A stretch of 12,469 nucleotides of DNA from Bacillota bacterium (lineage in GTDB: Bacteria > Bacillota_A > Clostridia > Lachnospirales > Lachnospiraceae), in contig JAEZSL010000191.1 in assembly GCA_023443925.1 (NCBI GenBank), positions 1 through 12,469 of the forward strand, given 5' to 3'. Positions within the stretch are counted from its first letter, which is position 1, and the number at the start of each line of letters is the position of its first letter. The notes under the pieces are model-generated. The model did no database searches. It was not told the DNA's origin and saw only the letters and a list, made by a program, of their open reading frames with translations. Shown here in pieces: positions 6,629-12,469 of this stretch. The translations under genes and the position numbers were made by a program.

Positions 6629-7969
6629 CTACTTAGCTGCTTCCTCTAAAATCTGTTTGGATTCTGTAACAAACTGATTTGCTGCGTCTCCTGCATTAAT
6701 TTCTCCGTAACGGAGGGTTTCTACCATTTTCTTTCCTAATTCTTCAACTTCGCTGGAACCGGAAGGATTGGGGGCGTCAATGGGTTTTGCAATTTCAGTT
6801 ACTTTTGCCACGTAATCAAAAACCTGTGCGGTAACATTATCAACCTGGCCTTTTACAAATTCGGCGATTTGGCTGTTAACCGGAATTCCGCGTTCTGCCA
6901 TTAAAATAGCATTGGCTTCCTCGCTGTTGGTGAACCAGTTGATGAACTTAGCTGCCGCTTCCTTATTCTCGGAGGTTTCAGCGATGGAGAAAAACATACT
7001 TGGTTTTAAGTAAAGGGGCTGTGCGGCAGCGTCTGACGTGGTAGGATACTCACAGATGCCCAAATCCCTGCCGGCTGCGGCCGAAATACTGATGAACTGG
7101 TTGGAGAAGGAAAAGTCATTCCAGGTAGTCTGGTCAATGATGGGTTTCGTTTCAACCACATCCGGATTCTTTTCTACCAGTAAATCTGCCGAAATACTAA
7201 ATTCTGCATTTGCGAATTTTTCCACATTTGCAAAATGTAATAAACTTGAGTCTGCTTTTCCCTCATTTAACTGGTCATATAAATGGGAGTCGGTAGTTCT
7301 TGCAATGATCTGCATCATATTAATTCCACCGTCAAAATAAGTTTTAACACCGGTTTTTTCATAGATGGTCTGTCCGATTTCATATAACTGGTCAATGGTA
7401 GGCTGCTCCGGGATAGTAACACCGGCTTTTTCTACCGTAGCCTTGTCATAAACCATCATAGGTGCATTGCTGCCCAAACTGAGAGCATAAAGCTTTCCGT
7501 CAATTTTACCGCTGTCAATAATGCTTTCTGAAATATTAGATGTATCAATTGTGCCGTTTTCAATAAAGGGAGTTAAGTCAGCCAGCTGGTTGCTTCCCTG
7601 GAACTGGTTAATATACGCATAATCCTGCTGCATTATGTCAGGTAGATTTCCGCCTGCTGCCATTGTGGAAACTTTGTCCCAATATCCCGACCAATCTGTA
7701 AACTCGGTTTTTATTGTCACTTCCGGGTTCTTTTCCATATAAAGCTCGACTGCTTTCTGCGTTAAATCATTTCGTGTCTGATTTCCCCACCAAACCAGGT
7801 TTAAAGTTACTTTTTCATTGCCGGAAGAACTGTCTTCCGCAGTTTTCTCCTCTGCTGCGGTTGAAGTCTTTGCTACATCCGCCGTGTCCTTTTTACCGCT
7901 GCTGCACCCGGTTATCATGCTGGTAACCATGGCTGTCAGGACAAGTAAAGATAAAATTTTTCTTTTCAA
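6629..7969 (-). CDS. Sugar-binding lipoprotein of the ABC importer (YesO-like)
   Basis: An extracellular solute-binding protein of 446 residues (SBP_bac_1 type). It has a lipoprotein signal: basic MKRK, a hydrophobic core and the lipobox MITGC, with Cys22 as the lipidation site, followed by a Ser/Thr/Glu-rich flexible linker (about 23-50). The mature domain opens with VTLNLVWWGNQTRNDLTQKA and contains typical motifs such as GKLYALSLGSNAPMMVYDKA, ISAAAGRDLGICEYPT and EAAAKFINWFTNSEEA. The start is TTG 7969, eight bases after a perfect AGGAGG (7978-7983); an upstream ATG at 8020 lies in the promoter -35 region. It captures the substrate at the cell surface and hands it to the two permeases. It belongs to a different subfamily from the DUF3502 protein at the window's left end, so the region encodes two distinct importers. 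Substrate is inferred only from context. Confidence 0.93.
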   Translation of the reverse strand: MKRKILSLLVLTAMVTSMITGCSSGKKDTADVAKTSTAAEEKTAEDSSSGNEKVTLNLVWWGNQTRNDLTQKAVELYMEKNPEVTIKTEFTDWSGYWDKVSTMAAGGNLPDIMQQDYAYINQFQGSNQLADLTPFIENGTIDTSNISESIIDSGKIDGKLYALSLGSNAPMMVYDKATVEKAGVTIPEQPTIDQLYEIGQTIYEKTGVKTYFDGGINMMQIIARTTDSHLYDQLNEGKADSSLLHFANVEKFANAEFSISADLLVEKNPDVVETKPIIDQTTWNDFSFSNQFISISAAAGRDLGICEYPTTSDAAAQPLYLKPSMFFSIAETSENKEAAAKFINWFTNSEEANAILMAERGIPVNSQIAEFVKGQVDNVTAQVFDYVAKVTEIAKPIDAPNPSGSSEVEELGKKMVETLRYGEINAGDAANQFVTESKQILEEAAK

Positions 7970-7999
7970 CTTAAATACCTCCTTTTTAATTGTAGTGTA

Positions 8000-8027
8000 A
8001 TTATACAACATAATGCACAAAAGTAAA
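8000..8027 (-). promoter_or_regulatory. Promoter of the ABC importer operon
   Basis: On the minus strand a perfect TATAAT (8000-8005) is preceded by TTTACT (8022-8027) with a 16-base spacer. The -35 matches the consensus at four of six positions, so the promoter should need activation. The two direct repeats at 8030-8069 begin two bases upstream of this -35, the usual place for an AraC-type activator. Confidence 0.6.
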
Positions 8028-8029
8028 TT

Positions 8030-8069
8030 AAAAAAACGGCTGTTTATAGGTCAAAAAAACGTCTTTTTA
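8030..8069 (-). promoter_or_regulatory. Tandem 17-bp direct repeats, predicted activator binding site
   Basis: On the minus strand the sequence contains TAAAAAGACGTTTTTTT (8053-8069) and TAAACAGCCGTTTTTTT (8030-8046). They are identical at 15 of 17 positions and spaced 23 bases start to start, about two helical turns. The proximal copy ends two bases before the -35 of the importer promoter. Direct repeats of this size, in the same orientation and touching the -35, are the classic layout for AraC-family activators, whose two helix-turn-helix units bind each half-site. The response regulator encoded next door has such a domain and is the obvious candidate. The repeats were read directly; the binding protein is inferred. 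Confidence 0.6.
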
Positions 8070-8090
8070 AGATTCTGCTAACTAAAATGC

Positions 8091-8119
8091 TTTATTTTCA
8101 TTGTATACTTTTGTATAAT
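8091..8119 (+). promoter_or_regulatory. Promoter of the sensor kinase gene
   Basis: TATAAT (8114-8119) is preceded by a weak -35 (TTTATT, 8091-8096) at 17 bases. The -10 region TTGTATAATTA (8111-8121) is an exact inverted copy of the importer promoter's -10 region (TAATTATACAA, 7998-8008). The start codon lies only 21 bases downstream of the -10, leaving a very short leader that is mostly ribosome binding site. Confidence 0.5.
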
Positions 8120-8140
8120 TATAACTAAGGAGGTGAAACA

Positions 8141-9898
8141 GTGGCAAGTAAGCTGCAAATGCGTTACACCAATCTGCCGTTAAAGATAAAAATAACTGTA
8201 ATTGTTTATGCCTCTTTCCTGCTGCTTGGTATCGTGTTTTCGATTAATTTACATAAGCTGACCAATTACTATGATCAGGATATGTACCGGACCAATGCAC
8301 AGCTGCTGGACAATGTTATATCGAATATTGAATCGGAAATGTCGGCCATATCCAATATGTCGGATTATATCATCAGTGACAATGTGATACAGGAAAGTCT
8401 TACCGAACTGCTGGAATCCACCAGCAGATACAAGACCGCAACCTACAAAAGGGATGCCTACGAAGCACTTTTTACCTATATGTTCTTAAATGATTACATC
8501 AGTTCCATAACTCTTGTGGTTGAGGATGCGGTTATTACTATGGGTGATTCCTTAGAAGACGTACAGCTTAATTATGATACGATTAATGAGCAGGCGGACA
8601 AGGCAAACGGAGGCACCATATGGATTTCCGGAGGAGATACGGATTACTCTACTTTCTGTGTACGGCAGATCCGGCAGAAAAAGTATCTGAATCTCAGAAA
8701 GCTGGGCACTTTATATGTAAAGGTAGATATGGATAAAATTATATCCGATGGCCTGGATAAAGCGGGTTACACACCGGATATAACGGAATTTATCCTGTTT
8801 CATGAAGGGGATCAGATTTATCCGGAGAAGGATATTTATGAACAAAGCCGGATACAAAGAAAGAATATGTCAGAGCCCTATCAGATTCAAACCATTGACG
8901 GGAAAAAGAAGTTTATCATTATTGGAGAAATGAATTATGTTCCCTGGAATTATTATTATTTCCGTGATTATAACCAGATATTTTACCAGGCTACCAATAC
9001 AAAATATTTTGCCGTAATTATGACAGTGGCCTTTTTAATTATTTGCATTCTGTTTACGAACATCATATTTAAAAATATTTTCAAACATTTTGACAATCTA
9101 ATCTACAAAATGAAACAATTTGGCGGTGAACCGGTGGACCGGCCCGCAAAAGATTATAATTATGAGGGCCGTCAGGATGAGATCGGAAGACTTCACCTTA
9201 CCTTCGATGAAATGACGAAAAATGTAAAGGCACTGCGGGATGAAAATTATGACAAGCAGCTGCTGTTAAAGGATGCTACCATAAAAATACTGGAACAGCA
9301 GATAAATCCCCATTTTTTATATAATACTTTAGACACCATTAACTGCATGGCTCAGGTTCAGGGAAATGAGGAAATCTCCACCATGGTTTTGTCCATGGGG
9401 AATTTGTTCCGGGCCTCCATCGTGCAGCAGAAGGAGTTAATCACTCTGGAAGAGGAACTGGTATTTTTAAAAAGTTATATCCGGATACAGGAGATACGAT
9501 TTAAGGACCGGCTGCGGTTTCATATCGATATTCCGGAAAGCTGCAATCAGATTCCGGTTCCCAAGCTTATTATACAACCGTTGGTGGAAAATGCCATAAA
9601 GCATTCCATGGAATTTAGTTTTGAACCCTGCGAAATATTTGTTTCCATAACAGAAGAAGAGGACCGCTACCGGTTGAAGGTAGCAAATACAGGTTCCTGT
9701 TTTGATGAAGACCTGCTGGAAAAGATCAGGCAGAGAACATTAACGCCATTGGGAACCGGTGTCGGTCTGATCAATATAGATTCCCGGTTACGCCTGATAT
9801 ACGGAGAGGAATACGGCTTGTCATTTCTTAACCGTGACGGTATGGCAATGGTAATATTACAGATACCAAAGGGCATTGATTTTACGGCAGAGGCATGA
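8141..9898 (+). CDS. Sensor histidine kinase, YesM type
   Basis: A membrane sensor kinase of 585 residues of the YesM/LytS-like class (His_kinase, PF06580). A first membrane span (about 17-36) and a second (about 289-310) bound an extracellular sensing region of about 250 residues. This is followed by a HAMP-like linker with QDEIGRLHLTFDEMTKNV (345-362), the dimerisation and phosphoacceptor segment LEQQINPHFLYNTLDTINCM with His391, and an ATP-binding domain with N-box LVENAIKHSM (Asn484) and G-box GTGVGLINIDSRL (538-550). The GTG start at 8141 has an ideal AAGGAGG at 8128-8134. It autophosphorylates and passes phosphate to the response regulator, whose gene starts 38 bases after its stop. Together they are likely to sense a sugar, perhaps via the nearby binding protein. 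The gene is divergent from the importer operon, which is the expected target. Confidence 0.95.
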   Translation: MASKLQMRYTNLPLKIKITVIVYASFLLLGIVFSINLHKLTNYYDQDMYRTNAQLLDNVISNIESEMSAISNMSDYIISDNVIQESLTELLESTSRYKTATYKRDAYEALFTYMFLNDYISSITLVVEDAVITMGDSLEDVQLNYDTINEQADKANGGTIWISGGDTDYSTFCVRQIRQKKYLNLRKLGTLYVKVDMDKIISDGLDKAGYTPDITEFILFHEGDQIYPEKDIYEQSRIQRKNMSEPYQIQTIDGKKKFIIIGEMNYVPWNYYYFRDYNQIFYQATNTKYFAVIMTVAFLIICILFTNIIFKNIFKHFDNLIYKMKQFGGEPVDRPAKDYNYEGRQDEIGRLHLTFDEMTKNVKALRDENYDKQLLLKDATIKILEQQINPHFLYNTLDTINCMAQVQGNEEISTMVLSMGNLFRASIVQQKELITLEEELVFLKSYIRIQEIRFKDRLRFHIDIPESCNQIPVPKLIIQPLVENAIKHSMEFSFEPCEIFVSITEEEDRYRLKVANTGSCFDEDLLEKIRQRTLTPLGTGVGLINIDSRLRLIYGEEYGLSFLNRDGMAMVILQIPKGIDFTAEA

Positions 9899-9936
9899 TC
9901 TGCAGGAGATTTAATTAAGAAAGGGAGCTTCATAAT

Positions 9937-11451
9937 ATGCTGTTAAGACTGATTATTGTGGATGATGAAGATACCATCCGTAATGCAATCGCACATATGA
10001 TTGATTTTAATGCATTGGGATATGAACTGATTGGGACGGCCAGAAACGGAATGGAAGCCCTTGATCTGATCTGTGATAATTTTCCGGATGTGATTATAAC
10101 CGATTTAAAAATGCCGGTTTTAAGCGGGCTGGATCTCATTGACCGGGTTTTCTGCCAGGATAAAGACATTGATTATATCATCTTATCCGGTTACGGTGAG
10201 TTTGAATATGCAAAACAGGCTATGAGGTACGGTGTTCAGAATTATTTGCTGAAACCTACAAATAAACAGGAATTAATCCATGCATTGGAGGAGATACGCA
10301 GAAAAAGGGAATTAAAAAAGGAGAAAGATTCCTTACAGCAGACACAGATTTTAAAAAATGTCCGGTTTCTGGTGGAACAGTGCTTTTTAATGGAGGCACT
10401 GGAAGAAAACCAGGATTTTATGAGTTGTTATAAGAAATATGAACCGCTCCTGGCATTTCCGGACAAGTGTATTCATGTCTGCATCTGTTCCTTTGTGGAG
10501 GACAGTTTTTTACAGGAATTTTTAAAAGACATTCATGATATCTTAAACAGGGAAAAACTACTTTTGTATTTTCCGGTAATTGCAGTTAAAAATAGTGCCT
10601 TACTGGTTTTGCCGGTAGAATCCATCACCAGGCAGGATAAGCTCCGGGAACTGGTGGAAGAGCTTAAGTACCAGTCCCAGACCGTATCACTGGCCGCTAA
10701 TTTTCTGCACTTTAACAGCAGTGCCCAACTATTTGAGACCATTGTAAAAAAGATATCCAGATACAGTCAGGTGCTGCTCTTTGACGATAAAGGCAGCCGT
10801 TATGAAATACAGAACAATCTGGTATCCCCGGGGAGGTTAAAAGAACTGAAAAATGGAATATTATCCTCCTCAACGCTTTTAGATGTCAGCGAATATATCA
10901 ATTCCGCATTTTCTTCCGTAAAACAGCCGGAAGCTGCGAAAAATCTTGCGGTAGCTTTATTCTTAAGATTTGATACCGTGCAAAACGAAGACACCATCGA
11001 GATTGCAGGGGATTTCTTCAGAAAGCTTTATTCCTGTACCACCATTGATTCCATACGGGATTTACTCCAGGGAATTATTGAAAAAAACTTTTTGAGAGAA
11101 CATACCGAGATAAAGAATAAGTCTACGATTTCCACATTAAAAACCTATGTTAAAATGCATTATGATGAAGAAGCTTTGTCTTTAAAATGGCTGGCTGAAA
11201 ATTATTTATTTATCAGTGTCGGCTATCTGAGCAAACAGTTTGTAAAAGAAGAAGGGATACGGTTTTCAGAGTATCTGAATGCAATCCGGATGGAGGAAGC
11301 CAAAAAGCTATTATATCTCTATTCCTTTGATAATATAAAGAATATAGCCAGGCTGGTGGGTTTTGGCAATAACCCCCATTATTTCAGCCAGGTCTTTAAA
11401 CGCTATACGGGATATTCGCCCAAGGAGTATCTTGAAAGCAGAGCAAAATAA
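9937..11451 (+). CDS. AraC-type response regulator, YesN type
   Basis: A cytoplasmic response regulator of 504 residues. The receiver domain spans 1-120: acidic pocket Asp9-Asp10 and Glu11 (IIVDDEDT), phosphoacceptor Asp56 in IITDLKMPVLSG, Ser84 in YIILSGYGEFEYAKQAM, and Lys106 in NYLLKPTNK. A central region (about 125-390) has no motif I can name, as is usual for YesN proteins. The C terminus (about 395-504) is an AraC DNA-binding domain with two helix-turn-helix units, LSLKWLAENYLFISVGYLSKQF and IKNIARLVGFGNNPHYFSQVFKRYTGYSPKEY. AAGGGAG about ten bases upstream supports ATG 9937. It is in an operon with the sensor kinase. Its most likely site is the pair of direct repeats at 8030-8069 in front of the importer operon. 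No terminator is visible after it, so transcription may continue into the GH105 gene. Confidence 0.95.
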   Translation: MLLRLIIVDDEDTIRNAIAHMIDFNALGYELIGTARNGMEALDLICDNFPDVIITDLKMPVLSGLDLIDRVFCQDKDIDYIILSGYGEFEYAKQAMRYGVQNYLLKPTNKQELIHALEEIRRKRELKKEKDSLQQTQILKNVRFLVEQCFLMEALEENQDFMSCYKKYEPLLAFPDKCIHVCICSFVEDSFLQEFLKDIHDILNREKLLLYFPVIAVKNSALLVLPVESITRQDKLRELVEELKYQSQTVSLAANFLHFNSSAQLFETIVKKISRYSQVLLFDDKGSRYEIQNNLVSPGRLKELKNGILSSSTLLDVSEYINSAFSSVKQPEAAKNLAVALFLRFDTVQNEDTIEIAGDFFRKLYSCTTIDSIRDLLQGIIEKNFLREHTEIKNKSTISTLKTYVKMHYDEEALSLKWLAENYLFISVGYLSKQFVKEEGIRFSEYLNAIRMEEAKKLLYLYSFDNIKNIARLVGFGNNPHYFSQVFKRYTGYSPKEYLESRAK

Positions 11452-11588
11452 GAAGCTGGCACTGTAAGACGGCCGGAGGATCAAAGCTGATGTGATAAAT
11501 TAAGAAGAAAGCAGCGGAATATTATATAAAAGTAAGAATACATGAATAATCACGAGTATAAAAAAATATATAGGGAGGAAACAATATT
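11452..11588 (+). other. Intergenic gap between response regulator and GH105
   Basis: The 137 bases hold no clear hairpin and no copy of the direct-repeat motif found at 8030-8069. AT-rich runs such as TATTATATAA (near 11520-11529) could be a -10 element, but no -35 is obvious. Read-through from the two-component operon is the simplest reading. Confidence 0.4.
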
Positions 11589-12469
11589 ATGACAAACCAA
11601 ATTCTTTTGGAAAAAATCAATCTGATTGTAGGGAAATTAATGAATCTTGGAGGTGCTGACTACGACAGTGATAAAACTACTTCGGAAAGTGACGTGAAAA
11701 CCGGTCTGATTGCCCGTGATTTCGGTATAGAAGAATGGGACTGGCCCCAGGGAGTGGGTTTATACGGTCTGAATAAATTAATGGAGTATTACGGTGAGGA
11801 CAATTATATGGACTTTTTCCTTAACTGGTTTGAAACTAATCTGAAAAAGGGACTGCCTGCCGCCAATATCAATACTACGGCCCCCTTACTCACCCTGGTG
11901 GATTTACTGGATCGGTTTCAGAATACAGAATATGAAGCTCTATGCTTAAGCCGGGTGGACTGGCTTATGAACCAACTTCCAAGAACGAAGGAAAACGGCT
12001 TTGAACATGTTACCAGTGCCATCGGAAACCGGAACGAGATAGGAAGGCATGAAGAAGAACTGTGGGTGGATACCCTGTTTATGGCAGTTTTATTCTTAAA
12101 TAAAATGGGGCACCGGTATGACAGAAAGGACTGGATCGCAGAATCCATCCATCAGGTGCTGTTACATATCAAATACCTCTATGATAAAAAAACAGGATTG
12201 TTTTATCATGGCTGGACCTTTAAGGAGAACAATAATTTCGGAGGAATCTTCTGGTGCCGCGGCAATTCCTGGTTTACTTTTGGTATTGTTGATTTCATGG
12301 AAGCTTTTCACGGCCAGCTGGAAGAGGGCTTACGGCGGTATCTGGAAGATACCTTTAAAGCACAGGTTAACAGACTGGTTAGCTTACAATCAGAGAGCGG
12401 CCTGTGGCATACGGTACTGGATGATGAAACGAGTTATGAGGAAGTTTCCGGCAGCGCGGCTATCGTAAC
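11589..12469 (+). CDS. GH105 unsaturated rhamnogalacturonyl hydrolase, N-terminal part
   Basis: The frame runs from ATG 11589 to the window end (293 residues seen, about 340-380 expected), so the gene continues to the right. It has no signal peptide and should act in the cytoplasm, hydrolysing the unsaturated galacturonate-rhamnose disaccharide produced by rhamnogalacturonan lyases (the reaction of Bacillus YteR/YesR). Family signs are DFGIEEWDWPQGVGLYGL (44-61), NTTAPLLTLVDLL, the ELWVDTLFMAVLFL block (157-170) holding the probable catalytic Asp161, GIFWCRGNSWFTFG (219-232; most homologues have W-G-R-G-N), and SGLWHTVLDDETSYEEVSGSA. GGGAGGAAA about ten bases upstream of the ATG supports the start. 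The gene follows the response regulator by 137 bases with no terminator between them. Its presence points to rhamnogalacturonan as the target polymer of the locus. Confidence 0.92.
   Translation, partial: MTNQILLEKINLIVGKLMNLGGADYDSDKTTSESDVKTGLIARDFGIEEWDWPQGVGLYGLNKLMEYYGEDNYMDFFLNWFETNLKKGLPAANINTTAPLLTLVDLLDRFQNTEYEALCLSRVDWLMNQLPRTKENGFEHVTSAIGNRNEIGRHEEELWVDTLFMAVLFLNKMGHRYDRKDWIAESIHQVLLHIKYLYDKKTGLFYHGWTFKENNNFGGIFWCRGNSWFTFGIVDFMEAFHGQLEEGLRRYLEDTFKAQVNRLVSLQSESGLWHTVLDDETSYEEVSGSAAIV

Noticed and set aside
12118..12468. Plus-strand open frame of 116 residues near the right end
   Set aside because: It overlaps the GH105 frame out of phase and is low-quality protein sequence; the GH105 frame carries clear family motifs.
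1..12469. CRISPR arrays, tRNA or rRNA genes, insertion sequences, riboswitches
   Set aside because: No regularly spaced repeats, cloverleaf-like sequences, transposase motifs or conserved leader structures were recognised by reading; a covariance-model scan was not possible.

Overview
The window looks like part of a plant-polysaccharide (probably rhamnogalacturonan) utilisation region from a low-to-mid GC Firmicute, most likely a Lachnospiraceae-type Clostridia. The grounds are AT-rich intergenic DNA, strong AGGAGG-type ribosome binding sites in front of frequent TTG/GTG starts, lipoprotein-anchored sugar ABC transporters without a linked ATPase, and YesM/YesN-type two-component regulators. 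The species is an inference from these traits, not something the sequence proves.

Layout, left to right. (1) 1-305: the C-terminal end of a DUF3502-type solute-binding lipoprotein, then a hairpin terminator. (2) 390-1231, minus strand: a membrane-anchored XRE-type regulator followed by a 43-residue small membrane protein with a TTG start. (3) 1232-1610: a 379-base gap with a near-palindrome but no convincing gene, then rhaM (L-rhamnose mutarotase, plus strand). (4) A 16-bp perfect hairpin separates rhaM from a convergent, compact GH31 glycosidase (2067-3593, minus). (5) A divergent AraC-family regulator (3765-4655, plus) is split by one in-frame TAA exactly between its sugar-sensing half and its DNA-binding half. 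(6) 4674-7969, minus: a three-gene ABC importer operon (binding lipoprotein, two permeases) ending at a U-tract terminator. (7) 7970-8140: a divergent promoter region with two 17-bp direct repeats abutting the -35 of the ABC operon. (8) 8141-11451, plus: sensor kinase and AraC-type response regulator. (9) 11589 to the window end: a truncated GH105 unsaturated rhamnogalacturonyl hydrolase.

How it fits together: kinase, regulator, binding protein, two permeases and GH105 match in kind the Bacillus subtilis yesMNOPQR set. The sensor kinase probably detects an extracellular oligosaccharide, the response regulator binds the tandem repeats and switches on the importer, GH105 cleaves the unsaturated galacturonate-rhamnose disaccharide inside the cell, and RhaM interconverts the released L-rhamnose anomers. 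The GH31 enzyme may remove an alpha-linked side-chain sugar; its substrate cannot be read from the sequence. No tRNA, rRNA, CRISPR array or insertion sequence was seen. The observations most worth following up are the interrupted AraC gene, the predicted tandem operator and the unlisted small membrane protein.
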